From assembly GCA_023415655.1 (NCBI GenBank), contig JAEZKD010000220.1, positions 1-64,000 of the forward strand: 64,000 bases of DNA. The letters are read 5' to 3'. Made by a program: the position numbers and the translations under genes. The notes beneath the pieces are model-generated. The model searched no databases, had not been told where the DNA came from, and saw nothing but the letters and a program-made list of their open reading frames with translations. Source of the DNA: Bacillota bacterium. GTDB taxonomy: Bacteria; Bacillota; Clostridia; Lachnospirales; Lachnospiraceae. Of the stretch, positions 1 to 9,097 are shown piece by piece; position 1 is the stretch's first letter, and each line of letters starts with the position of its first letter.

Positions 1-696
1 GTATATGATCGTAGACATTCCTCGATCACTACAATATCCATGGAAGAAATACCAGAAGAAACCTTCACCTCCACCAAATTATTTCATACCAGTGGTATCA
101 CGCTTGCACTCTCTCCTCAAACCAGGGCAGTAACGGTCGAATGTATCAAGCGCTTTAAAGAAAATGGAACACTAATCTCTTTTGATGTGAACTTCCGTTC
201 CAACCTTTGGGATGAAGCAACCGCTAAGGAGTGTATAAAAGAAATTCTTCCCTATGTAGATATCTTATTTGTCTCTGAGGAGACCTCTCGTAGAACATTT
301 GGTAAAGAGGGGGCTGTCAAAGACATTATGAAATCTTATACCAAGGAATATGACATCTCTATTGTCGCAACTACCGAGCGTACGGTAATTAGTCCAAAGA
401 AGCATACCTTTACCTCAACAATCTATAATGCAATTGAAGATAAATACTATGAAGAAGCACCTTATGAAAAAATCGAAGTAATCGACCGCATTGGTAGTGG
501 AGATGCATATGTATCCGGTGTCCTCTATGGTTTGTTAGCCTATGACGAATGTCAAAAAGCTTTGGAAATTGGTAATGCTGCTAGTGCTATTAAGAATACC
601 ATCCCTGGAGACCTACCATCGACTGATTTGAATGAAATTGAAAAAATTATTAATACTCATAAAAATAAGGGACCTCAAAGTGAGATGAATCGATAA
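1..696 (+). CDS. kdgK: 2-keto-3-deoxygluconate kinase-like PfkB sugar kinase, 5' end missing
   Basis: This is the C-terminal part of a PfkB/ribokinase-family kinase; its start lies left of the window, because the frame is open from base 1 and the upstream residues (VYDRRHSSIT) continue the family fold. The residues after it (LFHTSGITLALS) resemble 2-dehydro-3-deoxygluconokinases. The C-terminal anion-hole signature RIGSGDAYVSG is intact and supplies the catalytic Asp. Such kinases phosphorylate 2-keto-3-deoxygluconate, an intermediate of pectin and hexuronate breakdown, in the cytoplasm. This suits an organism that also carries a GH105 hydrolase at about 26 kb. The neighbour at 824 is convergent and separated by a terminator hairpin. 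Another sugar specificity (fructo- or ribokinase) cannot be excluded without the N-terminal half. Confidence 0.8.
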   Translation, partial: VYDRRHSSITTISMEEIPEETFTSTKLFHTSGITLALSPQTRAVTVECIKRFKENGTLISFDVNFRSNLWDEATAKECIKEILPYVDILFVSEETSRRTFGKEGAVKDIMKSYTKEYDISIVATTERTVISPKKHTFTSTIYNAIEDKYYEEAPYEKIEVIDRIGSGDAYVSGVLYGLLAYDECQKALEIGNAASAIKNTIPGDLPSTDLNEIEKIINTHKNKGPQSEMNR

Positions 697-738
697 GATT
701 CATCGATAGGTTGAAATCCATTCCACTCACGTAAGGAT

Positions 739-790
739 AAAAAACCATAGCTTGTTTTGACTACTGTCAATCACAAACTATGGTTTTTCT
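739..790. terminator. Bidirectional terminator hairpin between convergent genes
   Basis: A 15-bp stem (740-754 with 774-788, one G-T pair) is flanked by an A-run on the left and a T-run on the right. It lies between the convergent kinase and DUF885 genes and can serve both. Confidence 0.8.
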
Positions 791-823
791 TATAGGCTAT
801 CGTATCAAAATCTCGACATCCCT

Positions 824-2605
824 TTATTTACTTAATAATTGTTTTCTAAGAATATCAAACGTGGTTGGTCCGATGTTTAAGTATGCCTCATGAAATTGTA
901 GATCCGTAAACTTCTCACCCATATTCTGTTTCATCTGGTCCTTGATTTGAATCAGGTTAATATATCCCACCCCATATGGTCCGTACATATTGATCGAATT
1001 CTGAACTAGCCATTTAATATATGCACTCATCATTGCATACATTGGTCCATTCTTAGATAGATAATTTGCAACTTCTCCTTCTTGCCATCCCTCATAGTTT
1101 ACACCGATGTCAACTCGTTGTACCAAACCCAATTCAAGAAGACGTTGTAATTCAAGATATCTCGCCTCTTGTTCTGTTAGTCCAATATACCGATACGCAT
1201 ATTCTTCAATATATGTGGTCCAACCTTCTAAAGTACCAAGTGAATTAACCCAACCTATCAATTTACGATAAGGTGTGATATCTAAATTCATGAAGTAACA
1301 ATAGTTATATAAATGTCCTGGTACACCCTCGTGTCCAATCGTTTGAACATAAGCACTAGTTCCCGGTGTAAGCATCGTTCCTGCATAGATAGAGTGCTCT
1401 GTACTAGAAGAATCTATTGGCTGAGGATAGAATAATCCCATAGCAAACCCATTCATTGCAGTTGGCATATCCTTAACTCCCCAAGTAAGATTAAGGTCTG
1501 GAAAATCCGCTTTAGCACCCTCATTGATTGTCTGTATGAGTGTATCTACATCCTCATATGCTGATAATTTGTCATTGACACTCTTCATTATGGTTGGATT
1601 TGATTGCACAATCGCATCTACTTCAGCATTCCAGCTTGTTACATACTGCTCAAGTAAAGATGCAGTCTCAAGTGGTGTCGCAGAATCATTATTTCCTGCT
1701 TTTAGTACGTATTCATAATATTTCTTACCAAGCTCCGTCTCATAAAGCCCCTTACTCTTACCGCCTTTTGGTGAACACTCCTTCATTGCATCTACAATTG
1801 CCTGATATCCACTAACTACATGCTTCTCGGCTAATTCCGTGTTCTTAGCCAACAAAGCATTACGCTCGTCTTCTCCTAGCCAAGTAAGCTTTTTGATCTC
1901 ATCTTCAAATGTTAGCTTAAAGTCATAGGCTTTATTATCTATAATATTCTCACATAAATCAATTACATCATCAGCTTCTTCCGAGCTCATAAACAAGCCA
2001 ACATCTGCTTTTTCACGTTCAAACTGAGCTACTTCCTTTAAGTATTGATCAACTGCCTCGTAGATATAAAAATACTCTTCAATTGCAGAAACTTCTTGAA
2101 TCCCACGATTCTTAAGAGTTTCAAAAAATCTTGAAGTGTGAAGAGCAATACTTCCTGGCAAAATGATATGGTCACCATCGATTGTTGAAAGTGGTTCTTG
2201 ATAGTAGCAGCAATCTTTAATTGCAATACGATTTTCATAGTATGTTTTTAAAGTATCATACGTAATTTTCTGCTCATTTGTTAAAGACTCATAATCATAA
2301 GTCAAAAGTATTGCGAGACGTTCCTCACATTGTTTTGTAATAGCATCAAAATTTGCTTTCCCTGGTCCAAGAATGGTATGACTATATGAAGTAATTCCAT
2401 AGTCTTTTGGATTCTCTACAAACTGTACATAGCTTGACAGATCACTTGCTAAATCCTCTTTCAGTAAGGAATCCATGTATTCATCAAACGTAAGATTCTC
2501 TTGCTGCTTTAGCTCCTCCACTTTCTTGCAAGCAGTGAAGGAACAGATAAGTAACATCGACAATAGAAATAATACTATTTTTCGGCCTACTTTTCTCTTA
2601 TTCAT
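824..2605 (-). CDS. DUF885 family lipoprotein, putative metallopeptidase-like
   Basis: This 593-residue exported lipoprotein has an N-terminal signal (KIVLFLLSMLLICS) ending in the lipobox SFTAC, so it should be anchored to the outer face of the membrane. The body matches the DUF885 family: it carries the hallmark GHEGVPGH at about residues 424-431 and a downstream GWTTYIEEY at about 461-469. Together these look like an HExxxxH zinc-peptidase site with a third acidic ligand, so a metallopeptidase role is plausible. The substrate is unknown. The start is preceded by GGAGAG. It stands alone and is convergent with the kinase to its left. The family assignment is firm; catalytic activity is inferred from the motif. 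Confidence 0.8.
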   Translation of the reverse strand: MNKRKVGRKIVLFLLSMLLICSFTACKKVEELKQQENLTFDEYMDSLLKEDLASDLSSYVQFVENPKDYGITSYSHTILGPGKANFDAITKQCEERLAILLTYDYESLTNEQKITYDTLKTYYENRIAIKDCCYYQEPLSTIDGDHIILPGSIALHTSRFFETLKNRGIQEVSAIEEYFYIYEAVDQYLKEVAQFEREKADVGLFMSSEEADDVIDLCENIIDNKAYDFKLTFEDEIKKLTWLGEDERNALLAKNTELAEKHVVSGYQAIVDAMKECSPKGGKSKGLYETELGKKYYEYVLKAGNNDSATPLETASLLEQYVTSWNAEVDAIVQSNPTIMKSVNDKLSAYEDVDTLIQTINEGAKADFPDLNLTWGVKDMPTAMNGFAMGLFYPQPIDSSSTEHSIYAGTMLTPGTSAYVQTIGHEGVPGHLYNYCYFMNLDITPYRKLIGWVNSLGTLEGWTTYIEEYAYRYIGLTEQEARYLELQRLLELGLVQRVDIGVNYEGWQEGEVANYLSKNGPMYAMMSAYIKWLVQNSINMYGPYGVGYINLIQIKDQMKQNMGEKFTDLQFHEAYLNIGPTTFDILRKQLLSK

Positions 2606-2826
2606 TTTTCTCTCCTTAATTTTTCTTTCCTCTTGCTTAACCTTTATTTACCATTATAATAAACACGCAATCAAAGTCAATCTTAAATATTATCTCTAAC
2701 CATTTCCTAATTTATGAATCATCACTCCCTATAAGTCTAGAAATCTTTGGAATCACTTGATAATCTTACTATATTCTTATAAAATAGAGATAAGCTATAC
2801 AATAAGAAACAGAAGGAGCTTCATAT

Positions 2827-3750
2827 ATGTATCATTTTATCATTAATCCGCACTCCAAAACTGGACGTGCTCGTGAATACTGGCTAGAATTGAAGCAAAT
2901 CTTAGAAGAAAATAGCATTGAATACAAATCCTATTTTACCAAAGGTAGAAACGATGCAACTAAAATCGCTTCAGATTTATGTAATACAGTAGAAGGAACT
3001 AAAAAAATTATAATTGTTGGCGGTGATGGGACTGCAAACGAAGTGATCAATGGTCTTGGTAACTATAAAGATGTCCTACTTGGCTACATTCCTCTTGGTT
3101 CTAGTAATGATCTTGCTCGAGGATTGAAGCTTCCAAAGAACCCAAAACAAGCATTAGACTTAATACTACATCCAAAAAATTATCGGTATGTGGATCATGG
3201 TGAAGTTCATATGGTAGACTCCAATATAACACATCGATTTGCTGTAAGCTCTGGCATCGGTTATGATGCTGCTGTATGTGAAGAGGTACTAACCTCACCT
3301 TTGAAAAAGTTTTTAAACAAACTACGTATCGGAAAACTTGTTTATATTATGATTGCATTCAAACAAATCTTTACTCATAAATTTGTTGAAGCAGATATTA
3401 TTGTCGATAACCACAGACACATACATACAAATAGGTTGATCTTTATGACTTCCTTAATTCATAAATATGAAGGCGGTGGTCTGTTAATGGCTCCAGAAGC
3501 CATTGATAATGATCAAAAACTATGTGTTTGTCTTGTTAGTGATATCTCCAGATTTAAAGTCTTATTCTTAATGCCAACCATCTTTTTTGGAAAGCACACA
3601 AAGATAAAGGGTATCTCGATGATAGAATGTAATACCATTGAAGTGAAAACAAAAGAACCTATGGTTGTTCATACCGATGGTGAAGTCGTAGGTCATCATA
3701 ATCACTTGAAATTGCGGTGCCTTCCAACTCAGATTCGAATGTACTCTTAA
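2827..3750 (+). CDS. Diacylglycerol kinase-type lipid kinase (YegS/DagK family)
   Basis: A 307-residue soluble protein with the DAGK catalytic fold. The nucleotide loop GGDGT is at residues 65-69, followed by NEVINGL, and the second signature PLGSSNDLARGL is at about 89-100. The C-terminal half ends in the usual beta-sandwich with VHTDGE. Family members phosphorylate diacylglycerol or related lipids at the membrane and recycle lipids released during lipoteichoic-acid or phospholipid turnover. The start follows AGAAGGAGC. The gene is monocistronic between a divergent lipoprotein and a convergent helicase. The exact lipid substrate cannot be read from sequence. Confidence 0.88.
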   Translation: MYHFIINPHSKTGRAREYWLELKQILEENSIEYKSYFTKGRNDATKIASDLCNTVEGTKKIIIVGGDGTANEVINGLGNYKDVLLGYIPLGSSNDLARGLKLPKNPKQALDLILHPKNYRYVDHGEVHMVDSNITHRFAVSSGIGYDAAVCEEVLTSPLKKFLNKLRIGKLVYIMIAFKQIFTHKFVEADIIVDNHRHIHTNRLIFMTSLIHKYEGGGLLMAPEAIDNDQKLCVCLVSDISRFKVLFLMPTIFFGKHTKIKGISMIECNTIEVKTKEPMVVHTDGEVVGHHNHLKLRCLPTQIRMYS

Positions 3751-3775
3751 TTAATTCTTTGCATGATAATTATCA

Positions 3776-3843
3776 ATCCCCTGTTAAGATATAATCCTAC
3801 CAAACAACTACTATGTTGATAGAATCGTATCTTAACAGGGGAT
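3776..3843. terminator. Perfect 16-bp inverted repeat between convergent genes
   Basis: The arms at 3776-3791 and 3828-3843 are exactly complementary, with a 36-nt loop. It lies between the ends of the lipid kinase and the helicase. There is no long T-run, so it may be a weak bidirectional terminator or an RNA-stabilising hairpin. Confidence 0.6.
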
Positions 3844-3858
3844 AACTTAATCACTTAA

Positions 3859-6225
3859 TTAATCCTCCCAAAATCTTTCCAAATAGTCTTTCATTGAAGG
3901 ACAATCCACAACATAATACTGCTCCCACTCTCTAGGAAATAGGTTTCTATATTGAGTATTAAGAAACCTCTCATCCAGCAAGAGAATTGTTCCCTTATCC
4001 TCCATGGTACGAATGACACGACCAGCTGATTGTAACACCTTGTTCATCCCAGTATACAAATATGCATGGTCAAATCCAGAGTTACATTTCTCATCATAGT
4101 AACTTCGATACAATTCACGTTCATTACAGATTTGTGGTAAGCCCGTTCCAACAATCACAGCACCAATCAAGCGATCGTTAGTAAGGTCAATCCCCTCACT
4201 AAAAATTCCACCCATAACACAAAAACCAATCTTAGTCTTAGTCGGATTACTAACAAATTGAGCTAAGAATTCTTCCTTTTCTTCTTCACTCATACTGTTT
4301 TTTTGGACAACAATATTCTCTAGTAGTGAAACCGACATATCATAAATAGCACTCAACATCTGATAGGATGGAAAGAATACAAGGTAATTCCCTGTCTTAC
4401 CATGGGTAAAGGTGATAATATAGTCAATGATTTTCTGATATTCTGATTCACTTCTTCTCGTATACTTTGTACTAACGTCTTTTCCAATCAATAATAGTCG
4501 ATTCTGGATTGGAAATGGAGATGGTGCATAGATCGCATAATCCTCCTCACTTCCACCAAGCTGTTCTTTATAATAATGTATTGGTAATAACGTAGCAGAA
4601 AAAAAGATTGCACTTTTTCCTTTATTTAGATACGTCAGAAGGTTCCTAGCTGGATTCATACATAATAATTTAATGCGAAAGCTCTGCTGCTCATCATAAT
4701 CTGCATAAATCATATAGTCCTCATCAAAGATATCATGAATTGCTAAAAAGTTCTTCACCGCAAAGAAAAGATTATTCACCTCTTCTCTACCCTCAAACTC
4801 CCCAAACTCCTTATTAAATTCCTCAAATTCTGTCATCAAACGCATCAGTGGTATGAGTAAATCATCCACTTCATCTAATACAATACAATTGTCACATCTT
4901 CTCTTATAACGAAGCATCACTTCATTACAAGCATCCAGACGCTTCCCCAACTGCTTTGACTTCTCTTTCACAACCTTTTTTACGTCAAGAAAGCTTTGTT
5001 TCTCTAATATTGCACTATACATCTCACGTGCACGATCTACGAGGTTGTGTGCCTCATCTATTAAAAATGCATAATCTTGTTTTTTCTCATCACTAAAAAA
5101 ACGACGAAGATACACATTCGGATCAAATACATAATTATAATCACAAATAATTGCATCCGACCAAGTCGTTACGTCAAGCCCCATCTCAAAAGGACACACG
5201 CAATGTTTTTGTGCATATTCTTCAATCAAAGAACGTGAGATTCTTGTTTCATTCGTTAACATATCATAGACAGCATCATTAACCCGATCAAAGTGCCCCT
5301 TTGCACGCTCACATGCGATCGGATTACAATTTGGTTTTGGGAGCACACATATTTTCTCTTTTGCTGTGATAGTTACAATCTTCATTTGAAGACCAAGGTC
5401 ACATAGTTTCTGAAAAGTGTCTTCAGCAACTGTTCTGGTAATCGTTTTTGCCGTCAAATAGAATACCTTACTTAATAACCCCTCTCCCATTGCTTTGATT
5501 GTAGGGAATACGGTTGAGATCGTCTTTCCTACACCAGTGGGTGCCTCAATGAATAACTTCTTATCTCTTAAGATTGTTTTATACACCCCTGTTACTAAGT
5601 CTCTCTGACCTTTACGATACTCAAAAGGAAAATCAATTCCCTTAATAGATAGATTTCGTGTTGCTCTCCATTGAATCTGCCAAGAAGCCCATTTGCAGTA
5701 TTCTCTTGTCAACTGTTCAAACCATTCACTTAATGCTTCATAAGTAAGCCACTCATCAAACTGTTTGATGGCCTCACTTTCCATATGGCAATACGTCAGC
5801 ATAATTCCAATTTCATTTAAATCGTTTTGCGTCGCATAAATATAAGCATAGCACAATGCTTGTGCACGATGAACAGGATTCATCTCAGTAATCTGTGATA
5901 ATGGAGCAAAGATACACTTAATCTCATCAATCACTACTTTTTCGATTTCATCTTCTCGCCTTTTTAAAATACCATCAGCACGACCTTCAATGACCAGCTC
6001 AAAATCTAATCCATCCTTGCTTACCGGTACTGTGATGCTAAGAGGTACCTCTGGCTGATATTCAGGGCCCATTCGCTTTTGTATCTTACGATGGAGTCTA
6101 CTCCCTTGTTGCATAGCATCCGGATCCCTTGGATTAACGCTATTATCCAAATCTCCTGACCTTAGAATAAACTCCACTAGATTTCTCACAGAGATTTTAA
6201 TTGTTGTATCTAATGGGTTCATCAT
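3859..6225 (-). CDS. Rad3/DinG-type DNA helicase with N-terminal RecB-like nuclease domain
   Basis: A 788-residue superfamily 2 helicase. Residues 40-130 carry the order of motifs of a PD-(D/E)XK nuclease of the RecB/Cas4 type: H45, D84 in GRADG, E101-x-K103, and Q122-x3-Y126. The helicase part follows: Walker A APTGVGKT at about 229-236, an XPD-like cysteine cluster (C293, C300, C305, C342, C344) suggesting a 4Fe-4S domain, and the DEAH box at about 390-393. Motif VI lies in QSAGRVIRTMEDKG near the end. Relatives unwind DNA 5'-3' in repair; combined nuclease and helicase activity is inferred. The start is MM preceded by AAGGAGA. No operon partner is evident: the DUF1292 gene is divergent and starts at 6391. 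Confidence 0.85.
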   Translation of the reverse strand: MMNPLDTTIKISVRNLVEFILRSGDLDNSVNPRDPDAMQQGSRLHRKIQKRMGPEYQPEVPLSITVPVSKDGLDFELVIEGRADGILKRREDEIEKVVIDEIKCIFAPLSQITEMNPVHRAQALCYAYIYATQNDLNEIGIMLTYCHMESEAIKQFDEWLTYEALSEWFEQLTREYCKWASWQIQWRATRNLSIKGIDFPFEYRKGQRDLVTGVYKTILRDKKLFIEAPTGVGKTISTVFPTIKAMGEGLLSKVFYLTAKTITRTVAEDTFQKLCDLGLQMKIVTITAKEKICVLPKPNCNPIACERAKGHFDRVNDAVYDMLTNETRISRSLIEEYAQKHCVCPFEMGLDVTTWSDAIICDYNYVFDPNVYLRRFFSDEKKQDYAFLIDEAHNLVDRAREMYSAILEKQSFLDVKKVVKEKSKQLGKRLDACNEVMLRYKRRCDNCIVLDEVDDLLIPLMRLMTEFEEFNKEFGEFEGREEVNNLFFAVKNFLAIHDIFDEDYMIYADYDEQQSFRIKLLCMNPARNLLTYLNKGKSAIFFSATLLPIHYYKEQLGGSEEDYAIYAPSPFPIQNRLLLIGKDVSTKYTRRSESEYQKIIDYIITFTHGKTGNYLVFFPSYQMLSAIYDMSVSLLENIVVQKNSMSEEEKEEFLAQFVSNPTKTKIGFCVMGGIFSEGIDLTNDRLIGAVIVGTGLPQICNERELYRSYYDEKCNSGFDHAYLYTGMNKVLQSAGRVIRTMEDKGTILLLDERFLNTQYRNLFPREWEQYYVVDCPSMKDYLERFWED

Positions 6226-6314
6226 GGCCTAAGGTCTCCTTTTCACGTATATGTACACTAGATTAATTATAGCAAAGCACCAAATAAAGAACAAGTGTTT
6301 TGCTAATAACAGCC

Positions 6315-6343
6315 TTGCATTTTCATATAGATTCTGTTATATT
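6315..6343 (+). promoter_or_regulatory. Sigma-A-type promoter for the DUF1292 gene
   Basis: TTGCAT at 6315-6320 and TATATT at 6338-6343 are separated by exactly 17 bp. The start codon follows about 47 bp downstream of the -10 box. Confidence 0.6.
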
Positions 6344-6390
6344 CAAAATGTGATATATTATACACAATATTATGAAATGAGGACAATAGA

Positions 6391-6720
6391 ATGGATCAAC
6401 ACGGAGAAAATTGCAACTGCAACGAAGAATTAGATCATGATACAGTAACATTAACGTTAGAAGATGATACTGAGGTCGTTTGTGACATTATCTGCGTATT
6501 CCCATGCCAAGGTAAGGATTACATTGCATTATTACCACAGAATGCAGGCGAAGACGGAGAGGTATACATCTACCAGTTCAAGCAATCTGATGATGAAGAG
6601 TTCGAGTTAATTCACATCGAAGATGATGAAGAATTTGAAGCAGTTTCTGATGCATTCGACGAATATTTAGATTCTGAAGAATTCGAAGAAATGATGGATG
6701 ATGAGGATGAAGAGCAATAA
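6391..6720 (+). CDS. DUF1292 family acidic protein (YrzB-like)
   Basis: A 109-residue soluble, strongly acidic protein. The central segment (TLTLEDDTEVVCDIICVF, then YIALLPQ and EVYIYQF) is the DUF1292 beta-rich fold common in Firmicutes, where the function is unknown. The N-terminus carries a short Cys/Asn-rich stretch (ENCNCNEE) and the C-terminus is a run of Asp and Glu. A promoter-like element lies upstream and a terminator downstream, so it looks monocistronic. In many Firmicutes this family sits beside yrrK and yrzL, but not here. The sequence shows no catalytic motif. Confidence 0.85.
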   Translation: MDQHGENCNCNEELDHDTVTLTLEDDTEVVCDIICVFPCQGKDYIALLPQNAGEDGEVYIYQFKQSDDEEFELIHIEDDEEFEAVSDAFDEYLDSEEFEEMMDDEDEEQ

Positions 6721-6794
6721 TAATACACCTTTGGCAGTATGCTAATTGATGTTATTGCGATTAACCAATAGTTACTTGTATAAGTAAATAATCA

Positions 6795-6832
6795 TGGGGC
6801 AATCGTATGATTCGATTAGCCCCCTTTTTATC
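6795..6832. terminator. Terminator after DUF1292 gene
   Basis: A GGGG-CAATCG / CGATTAGCCCC stem with one bulge is followed by CTTTTTAT on the plus strand. It lies between two convergent genes. Confidence 0.7.
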
Positions 6833-6834
6833 CT

Positions 6835-8859
6835 CTATTGAAGTTTGTCTATTGTTGTATTCTTCGTATGAATCATTTGATTGCTAATACAAAAATCTAG
6901 TGCTAATACTTTTGGTACTAATATTTTATCAAATTTGACCGTTAGTTTGTTCCCATCAATACCTTTGACTACACCATCACCATACATTTTATGAGTAATT
7001 TCTTGTCCTTCCTTTAAACCACTCTTATCACAAAGTAGTTCTCCAACAAAGCGAGAACAGAATAAATCCTTATTGTATCTTTGCTTTACAGAATAAATAT
7101 GAAGCTGTTCTTTCGCACGAGTCATTGCTACATAAAACATTCGCCTTTCTTCTTCAAGGTCCTCTAACAAAACAGCCTTTTTATGTGGTGTGATTCCTTC
7201 ATTGGCATCTAAAATATATACCACATCGAATTCTAATCCTTTTGCAGCATGGAAGGTAGTCATCATAACTCCATCCATCTCTTTTTGCTTTTGTCGATTC
7301 GCTTGCTCTAATAAACCTTGTTTGAATTCCTCCATATGGAAAAACCAGTCCTCATAAGTTTTAAACTCTCTCGCATTCTCCTGCAATTCACCAAGGATAT
7401 CATAAAGCTCGTCCACCTTCATACGTCGGTAATCTGCATACTCTTTTAGATACTCATCATATCCTATGGCTCTTCGTATATAAGTAATCGCTGCATAGGG
7501 GTTCGTTCTTTGCAGCAGTGCAAGATCATATTCTAATTTTTCAATTCGTTCCACGACATAAGGCTTATCTTCATAATACTCCTTGATGGACTCCATCATA
7601 ACTACTGGCTCATCAAAAGCATCTCTTGAGATATATCGTTTTGGACGATTGATAATCGTCAAGAACAAGCCTCGGTCCCTACTTCCCATTGCAAGACGTA
7701 TATAAGCAATAATATCCTTTGCTATCCAGTGTTCATAGATATTAGGGATAGAATCTCTCATTCGAAATGGAATATTGTATTCCATCATCTTGCTGCACAA
7801 AGCTCCAGGTTGAGTATTCGTACGATAAAGAACAGCAATTTGGGAATAAAGATATCCTTCCTTTCGATATTGAGCAATCCCATCAATCACTGCTTGATTC
7901 TCTTCAGGTAGGTCTTTAAAGGTTTTTATGATAATAGGCTTTCCAGCTTCCCTCGTTGCACGAATCGCCTTATCAAATCTACGTTGATTATTCTTTACCA
8001 CCCTCAATGCACCTTCGACAATATGTGCTTTGGAGCGATAGTTTTGATCTAATACTACCTTACTTGCATTCGGATAAATCTCCTGGAACGAAAGCATAAT
8101 CTCTGGTTTTGCACCTCGAAATCGATAAATGGACTGATCATCATCACCAACAACAAATAAATTATGATTAGGCTTTGCAAGCAGCTTGATAATCTCAAAT
8201 TGAATTCGATTAATATCTTGAAACTCATCAATTAAAATATATCTAAATTTCTTTTGCCACATAGCTAAGATATCAGGACGTTGAGTTAGTAAATCATAAC
8301 AGAGTACTAGCATATCATCAAAATCAATCTTATTCATTGCTCTTAACTTTTGCTCATAACCTCGATAAATCTCACCAAAGTTCTCTTCTGAACAATTCAT
8401 GGAATAATAATGGGTAATATCCATGTTTTCTGACTTTACCAGACTGATTTCCCCGGCGATTCCTTCAATAAACTCCTTTTCATCCTCAATTTCTAGATGC
8501 AACGAGAGGATTAATTCCCTGAGAATCCGATAACGCTCTTCCTCCGAGATGATATTTGATACATTATAATTGTATGCATATCGTAAAATCATAAAAAAGA
8601 TAGCATGAAATGTTCCAAAATTAACACTGCTACGCTCCACCTGCATCATACGCTCAAATCTCTCCTGCATCTCATTTGCTGCAGCTTTGGTAAAGGTAAT
8701 AACAAGAATTTGATCTGGACTGACTCCATATTGTTCAATCAGATATCTTGTACGACGAATAATCACAAGTGTTTTTCCTGAACCCGGTCCTGCCAGAACA
8801 AGCATTGGTCCCTTGTGATGAATGATGGCTTTTTTTTGTGATTCATTTAGTTTTACCAT
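6835..8859 (-). CDS. UvrD/PcrA-type superfamily 1 DNA helicase
   Basis: A 674-residue UvrD-family helicase. It carries Walker A LAGPGSGKT at residues 21-29, motif Ia ITFTKAAANEM, the Walker B region LIDEFQDIN, motif III VGDDDQSIYRFRGA, motif V TFHAAKGLEFDVV and motif VI FYVAMTRAKEQL. The last 45 residues (YGDGVVKGIDGNKLTVKF) form a tudor-like tail as in PcrA. The protein should translocate 3'-5' on single-stranded DNA and act in excision repair or in clearing recombination intermediates. It is somewhat shorter than classical PcrA, so it may be a paralogue rather than the housekeeping copy. It is transcribed alone and ends against the DUF1292 terminator. Confidence 0.88.
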   Translation of the reverse strand: MVKLNESQKKAIIHHKGPMLVLAGPGSGKTLVIIRRTRYLIEQYGVSPDQILVITFTKAAANEMQERFERMMQVERSSVNFGTFHAIFFMILRYAYNYNVSNIISEEERYRILRELILSLHLEIEDEKEFIEGIAGEISLVKSENMDITHYYSMNCSEENFGEIYRGYEQKLRAMNKIDFDDMLVLCYDLLTQRPDILAMWQKKFRYILIDEFQDINRIQFEIIKLLAKPNHNLFVVGDDDQSIYRFRGAKPEIMLSFQEIYPNASKVVLDQNYRSKAHIVEGALRVVKNNQRRFDKAIRATREAGKPIIIKTFKDLPEENQAVIDGIAQYRKEGYLYSQIAVLYRTNTQPGALCSKMMEYNIPFRMRDSIPNIYEHWIAKDIIAYIRLAMGSRDRGLFLTIINRPKRYISRDAFDEPVVMMESIKEYYEDKPYVVERIEKLEYDLALLQRTNPYAAITYIRRAIGYDEYLKEYADYRRMKVDELYDILGELQENAREFKTYEDWFFHMEEFKQGLLEQANRQKQKEMDGVMMTTFHAAKGLEFDVVYILDANEGITPHKKAVLLEDLEEERRMFYVAMTRAKEQLHIYSVKQRYNKDLFCSRFVGELLCDKSGLKEGQEITHKMYGDGVVKGIDGNKLTVKFDKILVPKVLALDFCISNQMIHTKNTTIDKLQ

Positions 8860-9035
8860 GGCATAATTCCTATTCTAACATTCATTCCTCTTATCATATC
8901 ATATCAATTCTAAAAATCATAGCCTTGTCAAAGTAAGAAAAGTTCCAATGATAAAATTCTTACAATATAGAAGTCGAATTATAGAACATTCCACCCTTTC
9001 TGTAATTAAATCCTACATGAATAGCAATGAAAGCT

Positions 9036-9081
9036 AAAAAAAGAGATGTTGCATGCTTTTAGCTTCACATACAACATCCCT
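9036..9081 (-). terminator. Terminator of gltX
   Basis: On the minus strand an 11-bp stem (GGGATGTTGTATG paired with CATGCAACATCTC) is followed by TTTTTTT. It lies directly downstream of gltX. Confidence 0.8.
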
Positions 9082-9097
9082 TATGATATTAGATTGA

